From contig CAZSTC010000084.1 of the NCBI GenBank assembly GCA_964609795.1, forward strand, positions 1 to 9,327: 9,327 nt of DNA, read 5' to 3'. The stretch comes from UBA1412 sp964609795 (lineage in GTDB: Bacteria; Verrucomicrobiota; Verrucomicrobiia; Limisphaerales; UBA1412). Shown here one piece after another: positions 1 to 7,447 of this stretch. The first letter of the stretch is position 1. Each line of letters begins with the position of its first letter. Under the pieces are notes generated by a model that was not told where the DNA came from, made no database searches, and worked only from the letters and a program-made list of their open reading frames with translations. A program made the translations under genes and the position numbers.

Positions 1-424
1 CACCGGCGGTGTAGGCAACCGAAACCCCGCTGCCCAGCTCACCCGCTCCGACAGAGCCAATGAATTTTTCGCTGCTGGCTACGATCTGTCCCGTACCTGA
101 ATCATATTGGAACGTACCGTAACTGAAACCACTCGCAGTGTTGTTCCTCTCAATATTCAGCGAGAGAGAAGAGTCTTTCAAAGCTGTATAGGCCTGACCG
201 GTGGGGTTCAGGTGCCAGGCGCCAATCGTGTCGTTATGCCCGGGAACCTGTGTCCATCCGGATTTCCATGTACTGGATTGCTCTCCTGTATCAGGATTCT
301 CCCAATAACCGGGAACCCAGGGCCCCGTGTTATTGTAGTGTATGCCATAGGTGTCATCCGCCTTAGTCTGTGAGGCGAATATAAACGCCGCAGCAATACA
401 CAATATAGAAACTATTTTTTTCAT
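1..424 (-). CDS. Exported protein of unknown function, N-terminal part (C-terminus beyond window)
   Basis: The reading frame is open from the ATG at 424 to the left edge of the window, about 141 codons, so the C-terminus is missing. It begins MKKIVSILCIAAAFIFASQ, a textbook Sec signal peptide with cleavage likely after TKA. The mature part is polar and rich in Gly, Ser, Thr, Asn, Tyr and Trp, with several Asn-Xaa-Thr triplets and no charged helical stretches, as in beta-rich surface proteins. An in-frame ATG at 430 is an alternative start; 424 was chosen because Lys-Lys then directly precedes the hydrophobic core. No family was recognised. The style resembles PEP-CTERM proteins, which fits an exosortase gene 6 kb away, but the diagnostic C-terminal tail would lie outside the window, so this is inference only. 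Confidence 0.75.
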   Translation of the reverse strand, partial: MKKIVSILCIAAAFIFASQTKADDTYGIHYNNTGPWVPGYWENPDTGEQSSTWKSGWTQVPGHNDTIGAWHLNPTGQAYTALKDSSLSLNIERNNTASGFSYGTFQYDSGTGQIVASSEKFIGSVGAGELGSGVSVAYTAG

Positions 425-476
425 AAACATTGTCTCACATGTCTTCAAACAGAGTTAATAAGACAAACCGGTCTCA

Positions 477-508
477 CCCGGCGTGCTTCCTCTTAGAAGC
501 ACGCTGGG
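477..508. terminator. Strong 13-bp stem-loop between two minus-strand genes, probable terminator
   Basis: The arms at 477-489 (CCCGGCGTGCTTC) and 496-508 (GAAGCACGCTGGG) pair over 13 bp with a single G-T wobble and a six-base loop. The hairpin lies 79-110 bases past the stop of the dehydrogenase gene and upstream of the exported-protein gene, so it is well placed to end the five-gene transcript. On the minus strand the following bases are T-rich but interrupted (GGTTTGTCTTATT), so it is not a perfect intrinsic terminator. A second, small stem (AGAC/GTCT, 461-474) follows directly. It could instead be an RNA-stability element or part of the leader of the next gene. Confidence 0.6.
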
Positions 509-586
509 AAAGTAGTCCACAAATTCAAGGTTGTCAAACACAGGTAGACTGAATTCCTTCAACCTGAAAAAATTTATCACAGTGAT

Positions 587-1369
587 TTATTTACGAAAAA
601 CCTTATGCGGAGCAGCCTGTGCCGTCGGTTTAATTACCAATTCATCCACGCAAATATGGGCGGGCCGCTCTGCCAGCCAGAGCATCGTTTCGGCGATATC
701 CTCCGCGCTGAGCGCCTCCAAACCGCGATAGACTTCCTTGGCCTTATTCTCATTGCCTTTGTAGCGCACCAGCGAGAAATCGGTTTCGGCCATCCCGGGG
801 TCCAGACTGGTCACCCGGACCGGCGTGCCGCAGAGCTCCAGCCGCAGCGCTTTGCTGATCTGCAGCTCCGCCGCCTTGGCTCCACAGTAGGCGCTGCCGC
901 CTTCATAAGCGACCCGGCCGGCGATGGAGCCGACATTGATCACCAGGGCGCCTTCGGTCTTGAGCATGAGCGGTATGACCTTGCGGCTGACACGCAGGAG
1001 CCCCAGCACATTGGTTTGGAACATCGTTTCCCAATCTTCGTCCTTACCCTCAAGAACGGGATCCACTCCCAGGGCACCTCCGGCATTATTGACGAGGACC
1101 TGCACCTCCTGCGTTCTCTCGATCAGGGCATTGCCGAACTCTTCCACACTGGGAGTGCTGCTCACATCCAGATAAAGAGGGCAGACGGAGGCAGCCCCGG
1201 CCTCAGTTGCCAGCCGTGCGGTCTCCTGGAGTCGGTCGAGCCGGCGTGCACCCAGCATCAATTGAGCTCCGGCCGAGCCAAAGGCCACGGCGGCCGCTCT
1301 GCCAAATCCGCTGGAGGCCCCGGTAATGACCACCCATTTATTTTTCAAATCTGTTTTGGTTCTTTTCAT
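587..1369 (-). CDS. Short-chain dehydrogenase/reductase, YdfG-like (NADP-dependent 3-hydroxy acid dehydrogenase type)
   Basis: A 260-residue classical SDR enzyme, the normal length for the family. The Rossmann cofactor motif TGASSGFG is at residues 16-23 and the NNAG motif at 94-97. The active-site set Asn120, Ser148, Tyr161, Lys165 is complete, and PG follows at 191-192. An Arg-Arg pair after the second strand (residues 42-43) fits a preference for NADP. The C-terminal third (VRYKGNENKA, LSAEDIAETMLWLAERPAHI) matches the pattern of E. coli YdfG, which oxidises L-allo-threonine, serine and 3-hydroxy acids and reduces malonic semialdehyde. The fold and cofactor are secure, but the substrate is inferred by resemblance. 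AAGGA sits just before the ATG. The start is 18 bases after the mfd stop, so the two are probably co-transcribed, with this as the last gene. Confidence 0.92.
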   Translation of the reverse strand: MKRTKTDLKNKWVVITGASSGFGRAAAVAFGSAGAQLMLGARRLDRLQETARLATEAGAASVCPLYLDVSSTPSVEEFGNALIERTQEVQVLVNNAGGALGVDPVLEGKDEDWETMFQTNVLGLLRVSRKVIPLMLKTEGALVINVGSIAGRVAYEGGSAYCGAKAAELQISKALRLELCGTPVRVTSLDPGMAETDFSLVRYKGNENKAKEVYRGLEALSAEDIAETMLWLAERPAHICVDELVIKPTAQAAPHKVFRK

Positions 1370-1387
1370 TTCCTTACATTCTGTTGG

Positions 1388-4300
1388 TTATATAGAAAGA
1401 CTCTCAACCAGGGCCAGCAACTCTTTCAACCTGCCCTGGGTCGTTTTCTGCGCAAAGCGCGGCAGCCGGCCATGGACCATGAGCGGCGCGCCGTTACGCA
1501 CGATGCTGACCTTGTTCTCACGGGATTCGATTTCGGTAATTCGCTTCCGTGAGGCGATTACCCGCACCCGGTAGACCATGAGGAGATGTTTCACGCCGGC
1601 GGGCAGCTTGCCGAAGCGGTCCCGGAGCTCTTCCTCCAGCGGCGCCAACTCCTCAACGGAACGGGCCTGGGCCAGGCGACGGTAAATCTCCAGCCGCTGA
1701 ACCGGGTCATTTATATAGGATAAGGGAATCAGCTGGCTCGAATCCGTCGGTACTCCACTGACGCCATTCTGGTCCTCCGGCAGGAGGAAATCCAGATGAA
1801 TCCGGGTCTCCACCCGCTCCTCGGGCTTCTCACCTTTGAAGCGGCTGATCGATTCCTGGAGCAGCTTGCAGTAGAGGTCAAAACCGATAGCCGTAATATG
1901 GCCGCTCTGCTCCGAGCCCAGGAGATTGCCCGCACCGCGAATCTCCAGGTCGCGCATGGCGATCTTGAACCCGGAGCCCAGTCGCGAATATTGTTTGATG
2001 GCCGAGATGCGCTTACGGGCATCGGCCAGAAGGGCTGCGTGACGCGGAATAAGCAGGTAGGCATAAGCCTGATGGCGATAGCGGCCCACACGTCCGCGCA
2101 ACTGGTAAAGCTCGCTCAAACCGAAATGGTCGGCCCGGTCTATGATGATGGTGTTGGCATTGGGGATATCCAGCCCGCTCTCGATAATCGTCGTCGAAAG
2201 GAGAATATCCACCTCGCCGTTGACGAATTTCGACATCACCTCTTCGAGCTCATCGCTCTCCATCTGCCCGTGGCCCACTGCGATTCGAGCCTGCGGCACC
2301 AGCTTGCGCAATTTAAGCTCCACGCTCTGGATACTCGTCACCCGATTGTGCAGGAAGAAGACCTGCCCCTGGCGGTTGAGCTCATGCCGGATTGCCTGCT
2401 CGATCACCTCGTCGCTATACTGGCAGACGACCGTCTTCACCGGCAAGCGCTCCTGCGGAGGCGTCTGGATGCAGCTCATCGACTTGACGCCCGAGAGCGC
2501 CATGTAGAGAGTCCGGGGAATCGGCGTTGCCGTCAACGTCAGGACGTCGATTAAGGCTTTGAGTTTCTTGATCCGCTCCTTTTGCCGGACGCCGAAGCGC
2601 TGCTCCTCATCCACGATAAAGAGGCCCAGGTCTTTGAAGTGAACATCCTTCTGGATGAGCCGATGGGTCCCGATCACGATATCGATGCCGCCCAGGGCCA
2701 GTTGCCGGATCGTCTCGTTCTGGTCTTTGCGGCTTCGGAAGCGTGAAATATTCTCAATGCGGAAGGGGTAGCCGGCCATTCTCTCCCGGAACGTATTGAA
2801 ATGCTGCTGCACCAGAACCGTCGTCGGTGCCAGGACGGCCACCTGCTTACCCGACATCACCGCCTTGAAAGCGGCCCGGATAGCCACCTCCGTTTTGCCG
2901 AAACCGACGTCGCCGCAGACCAGCCGGTCCATCGGCCGCGCTCCCTCCATATCCTTCTTGGTATCCTGAATCGCCAGGAGCTGATCAGGCGTCTCCTCGT
3001 ATTCAAAAGCGTTCTCGAAAATATGCTGCCACTCCGAGTCCGGCGCAAAAGAGAAACCTTTCTCGGCCTCGCGCACTGCCTGCACTCGCAACATATCGCT
3101 GGCCACATCCTCGATCGCCTTTTCAGCCTGGGCACGGGCCGCCTTCCAGCGCTTGCCGCCCAATCGGCTCAGAGGCGGCTGAGCGCGTCCCACCCCGATA
3201 TATTTATTGACCAGATGCGCCTCGGTTACCGGCACGTAGAGGCGCGGCGGCGGCTCGAAGGGTTCATCGGCGGCAAATTCCAGAATGAGGCACTCGGGCG
3301 AATCGGTGACGCTTGGATGACGTCGGCCCGCTCCCTGGGGCATTCTGCCGATCCCCTGATATTTAGCAATGCCATGCTGCAGATGCACCACGATATCACC
3401 CTCTTCGATATGGTCAAAATCGATCTCCAACTGCGAGCGGCTCTGGACCGCCTGGGCTTTACGCTGACGCCGGGAGCGTTGAGTTTTGCGCCGGCAGAAA
3501 ATATCGTTGTCGCTCACCAGCGCGAACTTGAGCTCCGGCGCCACCACTCCCCTGGAAAGAGCCGCCGGCACGAGCTCGGGCACCTGCCGTCCCAGAACAT
3601 GATCGCTCCAGAGCTCGCGAATCCGGACATCCTCGCCCGGGTTCGTGAAACTGATCCGACATTGATACCCCTCTCTTTCCCATTCCAGTATCTGCCGGAA
3701 GAGCCGCTCTCGATGCTGATCCAAGAGCTCCAGACTCCCCTCGGCCGGGAACGGTGTGTAAACCTCCGGCGGCTCCATACGCAGGGTTCGTGGCTCCAGA
3801 ATGCGGATACCCTCTCCCAGGAGATTTTGCAGATCGATCACGTCGCAATCACCCACCAGCAGAATACGCCCGCCGCGCTTAAGAAAATCGGCAACCAGAA
3901 ACTCCCATTCCTGAATGAGCGGGCTCCAACCGCCCGGCTGGGAGCGAAATAGATTAAGGCTATCCCAGACCTTGCCCGGGTCGGAAATAAGGAGGATTAC
4001 CTCGCCTGCAAACCACTCCAATAGACAGAGCGCAAATTCCTCGAGTTTATCTTCCGGCGACTTCGCCCGCAGATGCCGCCTCAGAATCCCCATCTCCCCT
4101 GCCGGAGCGATCAGGACCTCCTCGAGCGTCTGCCGGGATATCTGCGTATTGGGATCGAATTCACGCATCGACTCCACCTCTTTACCGAAAAATTCAATCC
4201 GCACCGGCCAGAGGCTTGAGAGCGGGTAGATATCCACGATTCCGCCGCGGACCGCGAACTCGCCTTTCTGGGCTACCTTCGCCACCGGGTCATAGCCCCA

Positions 4301-4801
4301 GCTCTCGAGTTTATCCAGGAGCGCCAGCGGGTCGCACTCCTCACCCACTTTCAAGGTGCATAAATACTGCTCGAAACAGGAAGGAGAAAAAGTTTTCTGA
4401 AGAATCGAATCCACCTGAGCCACCACGCAGGCAGGCTCAGAGCTCCGGCGCAGCCCCCGCAACCCGATCAATGTCTGGAGCCGCTCGCCCAGAGTCTCGG
4501 CTTCGGGCAGACGCTCTTCCTCGGGCAGAACTTCCCAGGAAGGAAAATAATAGATCCCGTTGGAATTGGAGTTTTTTGAATCCAGAGAGCTCCAGGAGAG
4601 CATATCCTGATGAAAGAGCTCCTGATTTCGGGCTCCGCCATTGACCGCCAGGAGGGAATACCGGCCCAGACGCCTCAACTGATCCGCCAAAAACGGAGCC
4701 GCGCTCGGGTCAACCCCATCCAGGGGTAAAACCGAGCCTTCGGGAAAATCCTCCAATATGGAACTCCAGGCATCGTTCCAATGCCGTCGTTTCTCCTGCA
4801 T
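1388..4801 (-). CDS. mfd: Transcription-repair coupling factor Mfd
   Basis: Mfd is a cytoplasmic ATP-driven DNA translocase that displaces RNA polymerase stalled at DNA lesions and recruits UvrA for nucleotide excision repair. The 1137-residue product has the full architecture. An N-terminal UvrB-like module includes GEFAVRGGIVDIYP near residue 180. A basic linker is followed by the RNA-polymerase-interacting domain starting EEGDIVVHLQHGIAKYQGIG near 466. The two RecA-like motor domains carry Walker A GDVGFGKT (630-637), the DEEQ box (731-734), TATPIPRT (757-764) and QLRGRVGR (900-907). The TRG motif region DLEIRGAGNLLGSEQSG begins near 951, and the C-terminal domain closes the protein. The start at 4801 was chosen over an ATG 14 codons upstream because AGGAG lies 8 bases before it. 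No frameshift or missing motif was seen. Confidence 0.97.
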   Translation of the reverse strand: MQEKRRHWNDAWSSILEDFPEGSVLPLDGVDPSAAPFLADQLRRLGRYSLLAVNGGARNQELFHQDMLSWSSLDSKNSNSNGIYYFPSWEVLPEEERLPEAETLGERLQTLIGLRGLRRSSEPACVVAQVDSILQKTFSPSCFEQYLCTLKVGEECDPLALLDKLESWGYDPVAKVAQKGEFAVRGGIVDIYPLSSLWPVRIEFFGKEVESMREFDPNTQISRQTLEEVLIAPAGEMGILRRHLRAKSPEDKLEEFALCLLEWFAGEVILLISDPGKVWDSLNLFRSQPGGWSPLIQEWEFLVADFLKRGGRILLVGDCDVIDLQNLLGEGIRILEPRTLRMEPPEVYTPFPAEGSLELLDQHRERLFRQILEWEREGYQCRISFTNPGEDVRIRELWSDHVLGRQVPELVPAALSRGVVAPELKFALVSDNDIFCRRKTQRSRRQRKAQAVQSRSQLEIDFDHIEEGDIVVHLQHGIAKYQGIGRMPQGAGRRHPSVTDSPECLILEFAADEPFEPPPRLYVPVTEAHLVNKYIGVGRAQPPLSRLGGKRWKAARAQAEKAIEDVASDMLRVQAVREAEKGFSFAPDSEWQHIFENAFEYEETPDQLLAIQDTKKDMEGARPMDRLVCGDVGFGKTEVAIRAAFKAVMSGKQVAVLAPTTVLVQQHFNTFRERMAGYPFRIENISRFRSRKDQNETIRQLALGGIDIVIGTHRLIQKDVHFKDLGLFIVDEEQRFGVRQKERIKKLKALIDVLTLTATPIPRTLYMALSGVKSMSCIQTPPQERLPVKTVVCQYSDEVIEQAIRHELNRQGQVFFLHNRVTSIQSVELKLRKLVPQARIAVGHGQMESDELEEVMSKFVNGEVDILLSTTIIESGLDIPNANTIIIDRADHFGLSELYQLRGRVGRYRHQAYAYLLIPRHAALLADARKRISAIKQYSRLGSGFKIAMRDLEIRGAGNLLGSEQSGHITAIGFDLYCKLLQESISRFKGEKPEERVETRIHLDFLLPEDQNGVSGVPTDSSQLIPLSYINDPVQRLEIYRRLAQARSVEELAPLEEELRDRFGKLPAGVKHLLMVYRVRVIASRKRITEIESRENKVSIVRNGAPLMVHGRLPRFAQKTTQGRLKELLALVESLSI

Positions 4802-4809
4802 TTCTATCT

Positions 4810-4814
4810 CTCCT
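4810..4814 (-). promoter_or_regulatory. Shine-Dalgarno site that fixes the mfd start
   Basis: On the minus strand AGGAG, within AAAGGAGAG, stands 8 bases before the ATG at 4801. The further upstream ATG at 4843 in the same frame lacks such a site, so the shorter Mfd is preferred. Confidence 0.7.
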
Positions 4815-4927
4815 TTCCGGCGTGGAAGAAGGAAAAAGCCCAAACCGCGCCGGAGTCACCCTTCTGATTAAATACGGAATCCAATCTCTCCGGGGTCGTC
4901 CGCCGGGCTCAAAATTTGCGAATATAA

Positions 4928-4965
4928 TCCGGATTGTCCGGAAGCCTCACCGCTTAAGGAAGCGG
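4928..4965 (-). repeat. Two tandem small hairpins at the end of the rodZ-like gene
   Basis: The first stem, CCGCTT (4950-4955) with AAGCGG (4960-4965) and a four-base loop, contains the stop codon of the RodZ-like gene. The second, TCCGGA (4928-4933) with TCCGGA (4937-4942), has a three-base loop and on the minus strand is followed by TTATATT. Together they could cause partial termination or protect the upstream message, separating the exosortase part of the operon from mfd. Neither has a long U-tract, so the terminator role is uncertain. Confidence 0.4.
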
Positions 4966-5445
4966 CGGCAGCGAGAGCGTCTCCACCACATGCTCGGCCT
5001 GAGTCGCCCCTTCATAACGCCCGTTACCCAGCGCCATCAGAGGGTCCTTGCCCTGCTGGTTCTTCCAGAGAGTGTAACCGATAACCGCACCACCCAGAAT
5101 GAGCGCAATCACCACCAGCGGCATCACCGTTTTGACCGCCATCAACAGACGCCAGAAAAGGCCATCCTCACCCATATTCTCGGAATATGGCTGAGAAACA
5201 TCCCCGGTTTTTCCCTGTAGCTCTTCCTTGAGCTGCTCCAGAAGAGGGGTCGGGTCTATCTTGACGACATCGGCATAGCTCTTGATCGAGCCGCGCGCAT
5301 AAACCATCGCCGGAAAAGCCGAGTAATCTCCGCTCTCCAGCGCCTTTACCTGCGCCAGCATTAACTTCGTCTCTTCAGCGATTTGCTCCACCGTCAACCC
5401 TCGGGCTTCGCGGGCTCTTCGCAGTTGCTCTCCCACACTGGACAT
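4954..5445 (-). CDS. RodZ-like membrane protein with N-terminal helix-turn-helix, lacking the usual C-terminal domain
   Basis: A 163-residue protein. Residues 6-65 form the Xre/HTH_25-type helix-turn-helix typical of RodZ, including the signature FPAMVYARGSIKSYADV (44-60). A hydrophilic linker leads to one membrane segment at about 105-126 and a short tail of 37 residues, presumably periplasmic. RodZ proteins link the MreB cytoskeleton to the cell-wall machinery through this cytoplasmic domain. Most full-length members are about twice this length and end in a beta-rich periplasmic domain that is absent here, so the family call is good but the function is inferred. The only ATG in this region is at 5445; AAAAGG ends just two bases before it, unusually close. 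The gene starts 58 bases after the EpsI-like stop and is probably in the same transcript. Confidence 0.82.
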   Translation of the reverse strand: MSSVGEQLRRAREARGLTVEQIAEETKLMLAQVKALESGDYSAFPAMVYARGSIKSYADVVKIDPTPLLEQLKEELQGKTGDVSQPYSENMGEDGLFWRLLMAVKTVMPLVVIALILGGAVIGYTLWKNQQGKDPLMALGNGRYEGATQAEHVVETLSLPPLP

Positions 5446-5503
5446 ATCCTTTTGAAAACCTATCTCAAACAGACCCCGATTGCAACCCTCTTTTGGGGAC
5501 CAC

Positions 5504-6256
5504 TCACGGCTGGGCCGAAAACTGGAAACGAGGGACCGCTTTTTTCAGGAGCTCTTTGCTCCATTCCAGCGCCTCTTCCTCCCGGCCGGGCTGATAAAGC
5601 GTCATCATCGAGACGTAGCCCCAGCGCTGAGTTTTGCCGCTCAGGACCAGCTCCCTGCTGATTCTCCAGAGCATATCGACATGGTCCGGGGTCGTCTGTC
5701 CGTCGGTCACGAAGTAATAGAAAAAGAGCGCTCCAATCTCCTGGTTCTGTCCCTCCGCGTTCTTGAAGGTGCGGCCGGCTCGGATCAATTGCGCCTTCTG
5801 CTCACTGCCGTCCTTGAGCGTAATCGGCAGCGTAATGGTCTCCTCGCTACTGATCTCAAAGCCGCCGCTGGGCAGGCAATACTGCGGCTTATGGATACTG
5901 GTCCGGTCCTTACCCATCACGACCACATTCAAATCGCTCAGGAAATTGCCCCCGGGCGCCAGGTAACGCCTCCGTCCGTACGTCGTATCGGGCGGCAGCC
6001 AATCCAGTTCCTGAATCGTAATGGGCCAGGGCATACTCTTGATCTGGTCAACATCTTCGGGTAAATCGACCCGATTAGTCCGGACCAACTCCCCTTTCTC
6101 ATTATAAAGCTCTCCGGCCACGATCCTCACTCCCGGCTCGCCCATTACCTGATGCGTCTTGAAATACCAGCAGGCTCCGGCCGTACCGCCCATCAGCAAA
6201 AAGAGCACCAGCACCATCCAAAGTCCGGAGCGGTTCATCAGCACTTTTCTAGTCAC
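5504..6256 (-). CDS. Exosortase-associated EpsI family protein
   Basis: EpsI-family (DUF3485) proteins accompany or are fused to exosortases and are thought to assist sorting or the linked polysaccharide export at the inner membrane. This 250-residue product has one N-terminal membrane segment (about 9-28) and a large outward-facing domain. The family motif around His122 and Cys127 (IHKPQYCLPSGGF) is clear, and a FFYYFVTDGQTT segment (178-189) resembles the conserved C-terminal block of the family. The GTG at 6256 was chosen as start because AGGAGG lies 6 bases before it; an internal ATG at 6238 lacks a site at usable spacing. The gene overlaps the exosortase stop by 8 bases, which implies translational coupling and supports a joint function. 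The exact biochemical role of EpsI domains is not settled. Confidence 0.85.
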   Translation of the reverse strand: MTRKVLMNRSGLWMVLVLFLLMGGTAGACWYFKTHQVMGEPGVRIVAGELYNEKGELVRTNRVDLPEDVDQIKSMPWPITIQELDWLPPDTTYGRRRYLAPGGNFLSDLNVVVMGKDRTSIHKPQYCLPSGGFEISSEETITLPITLKDGSEQKAQLIRAGRTFKNAEGQNQEIGALFFYYFVTDGQTTPDHVDMLWRISRELVLSGKTQRWGYVSMMTLYQPGREEEALEWSKELLKKAVPRFQFSAQP

Positions 6257-7289
6257 GGGACACCTCCTCTTTTTCAAGTAGTTCTTCCCCATTTTCCGGG
6301 TCATCGGGCACCGACCGCTTTCGTTCCTTACCCCGGTCCTCACGCAGGAAATGCGCAATGAGGAACATCCCAAAAAAGGCCACCAGATAAGGGACCATGC
6401 TCAGAATCGAGCTGTCGTGCACATACGTGCCGCCTTCCTGCCCGAATACTTCCCCGGCAAATATGATCATCATGAGGCGCGTCACGTTCGCCGCCACGGC
6501 CAGAGGAATCGCGCTCAATACCATGACCCCGCGGCGCCAGGCCGTCTTGAATGTCAGGAATCCATAGACGATGGCGATCCCCAGAGTCGCGATGAGACTG
6601 CGCAACCCGCTGCAGGCCGCCGCCACCTCGTATCGATAATCTCCAGCCAGGTTCGAAAGCATCGTCCCGTTGCGAATCACTTTGATCCCCAGGAGATTGG
6701 ATACATCCTCGGTAATCACCGAAGAGAGCAGCCGCAGCGGTACCGAAATCCGATCCGCCAGAGTCCCGATCGGGAAACAGAAGGCAAATAAAATAAAGGG
6801 GAAAAAGACCGCACGCATCCAGGCCGGTCCCCAGACCATCCCCATGATGCCGTACCAGCCCAGGAAAAAGCCGATCACCGAAATGCGCACCTGCTGAACC
6901 CGGTAGCCCACAAGATGAATCCCGATGGCGATGAGAACCAGAATCACCGCCGGCCACCACTGCTCTTTCTTCACCTCCATGAAGCGCTTCTTCTCATACC
7001 AGATCAGCGCCAGGAACGCGAAGGGCACCAGGTACCCATGCTCATCGCCCGCTTTCATCCCGTAATCGTAATCGAGCCAGCCAAAGAGCGAAGAGGTATC
7101 CGTATAACCAAAAGTGGAATTGCCGAAAAGGTGAAAGAGAAGGAACCAGAGCCCTGTCAGCGTCAAAAACAACACTTTATCGGGAAAGGTACCCAGGAAC
7201 CGGGCTAACTCCTCCTTTAATGGGGGGCGTTTCTTCCACTCCTGGCCTGGCGTCTCAAGGTCAGTCTTTTCTTTCATGGGCGCTTTCAT
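6249..7289 (-). CDS. Exosortase/archaeosortase family membrane transpeptidase
   Basis: Exosortases are polytopic inner-membrane cysteine enzymes that recognise a C-terminal motif-membrane-basic tail on exported proteins and process it for surface attachment or release. The 346-residue protein has about eight hydrophobic segments between residues 38 and 314. The core signature is present: catalytic Cys226 in EVAAACSGLRSL (221-232), Arg271 in IPLAVAANVTRL (261-272) and His291 in YVHD. The start at 7289 was chosen because AGGGG lies 6 bases upstream. The open frame continues 55 codons further to 7454, but that part is low in hydrophobic order and contains a terminator-like hairpin. The hydrophilic C-terminal tail (315-346) is rich in charged residues and its coding end overlaps the EpsI-like gene. 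The family is certain; which exosortase subtype, and hence which sorting motif it reads, was not determined. Confidence 0.93.
   Translation of the reverse strand: MKAPMKEKTDLETPGQEWKKRPPLKEELARFLGTFPDKVLFLTLTGLWFLLFHLFGNSTFGYTDTSSLFGWLDYDYGMKAGDEHGYLVPFAFLALIWYEKKRFMEVKKEQWWPAVILVLIAIGIHLVGYRVQQVRISVIGFFLGWYGIMGMVWGPAWMRAVFFPFILFAFCFPIGTLADRISVPLRLLSSVITEDVSNLLGIKVIRNGTMLSNLAGDYRYEVAAACSGLRSLIATLGIAIVYGFLTFKTAWRRGVMVLSAIPLAVAANVTRLMMIIFAGEVFGQEGGTYVHDSSILSMVPYLVAFFGMFLIAHFLREDRGKERKRSVPDDPENGEELLEKEEVSRD
6263..6268 (-). promoter_or_regulatory. Shine-Dalgarno site for the EpsI-like gene, inside the exosortase gene
   Basis: AGGAGG on the minus strand sits 6 bases before the GTG at 6256, inside the last codons of the exosortase gene. 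It decides for the GTG start rather than the ATG 18 bases downstream and indicates coupled translation of the two genes. Confidence 0.75.
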
Positions 7290-7351
7290 CTCGGGCCCCT
7301 GCGGAACCCGTTCTGCCTCTAGTGAAACCAATCTCCCCGTCAATTGAAAGC

Positions 7352-7382
7352 AAAAAACGCCGACCGACGTATTGCATCGGCG
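7352..7382 (-). terminator. Terminator-like hairpin in the leader of the exosortase operon
   Basis: On the minus strand CGCCGA (7382-7377) pairs with TCGGCG (7363-7358), followed directly by six T (7357-7352). An alternative stem CCGATG/CGTCGG uses overlapping bases. It lies about 63 bases before the exosortase ATG at 7289, where a normal end-of-gene terminator is not expected because no minus-strand gene was seen upstream. It could be an attenuator, or a barrier to transcription from the right. Confidence 0.5.
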
Positions 7383-7400
7383 ATGGAACGCCTGTTTTTT
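7379..7400 (+). terminator. Small overlapping hairpin followed by T-tract on the plus strand
   Basis: GGCG (7379-7382) pairs with CGCC (7389-7392) around a six-base loop, then TG and six T (7395-7400). It shares four bases (7379-7382) with the minus-strand hairpin, so on the minus-strand RNA the two cannot form together. On the plus strand it would stop antisense transcription running out of the exosortase gene. The stem is only four pairs, so on its own it is weak. Confidence 0.35.
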
Positions 7401-7447
7401 AGATGATGCGGGATGCACATTTTTTTGAGGTAATGGGATTAAAGGGC

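Noticed and set aside
605..1552. Plus-strand open frame of 315 codons opposite the dehydrogenase and the mfd end
   Set aside because: It is antisense to two well supported genes, crosses their boundary, and has no family signature.
2801..3952. Long plus-strand open frame of 383 codons opposite mfd
   Set aside because: It lies wholly antisense to the intact, motif-confirmed mfd and its translation is Arg/Leu/His-rich with no recognisable domain; long antisense frames are common opposite G/C-rich genes.
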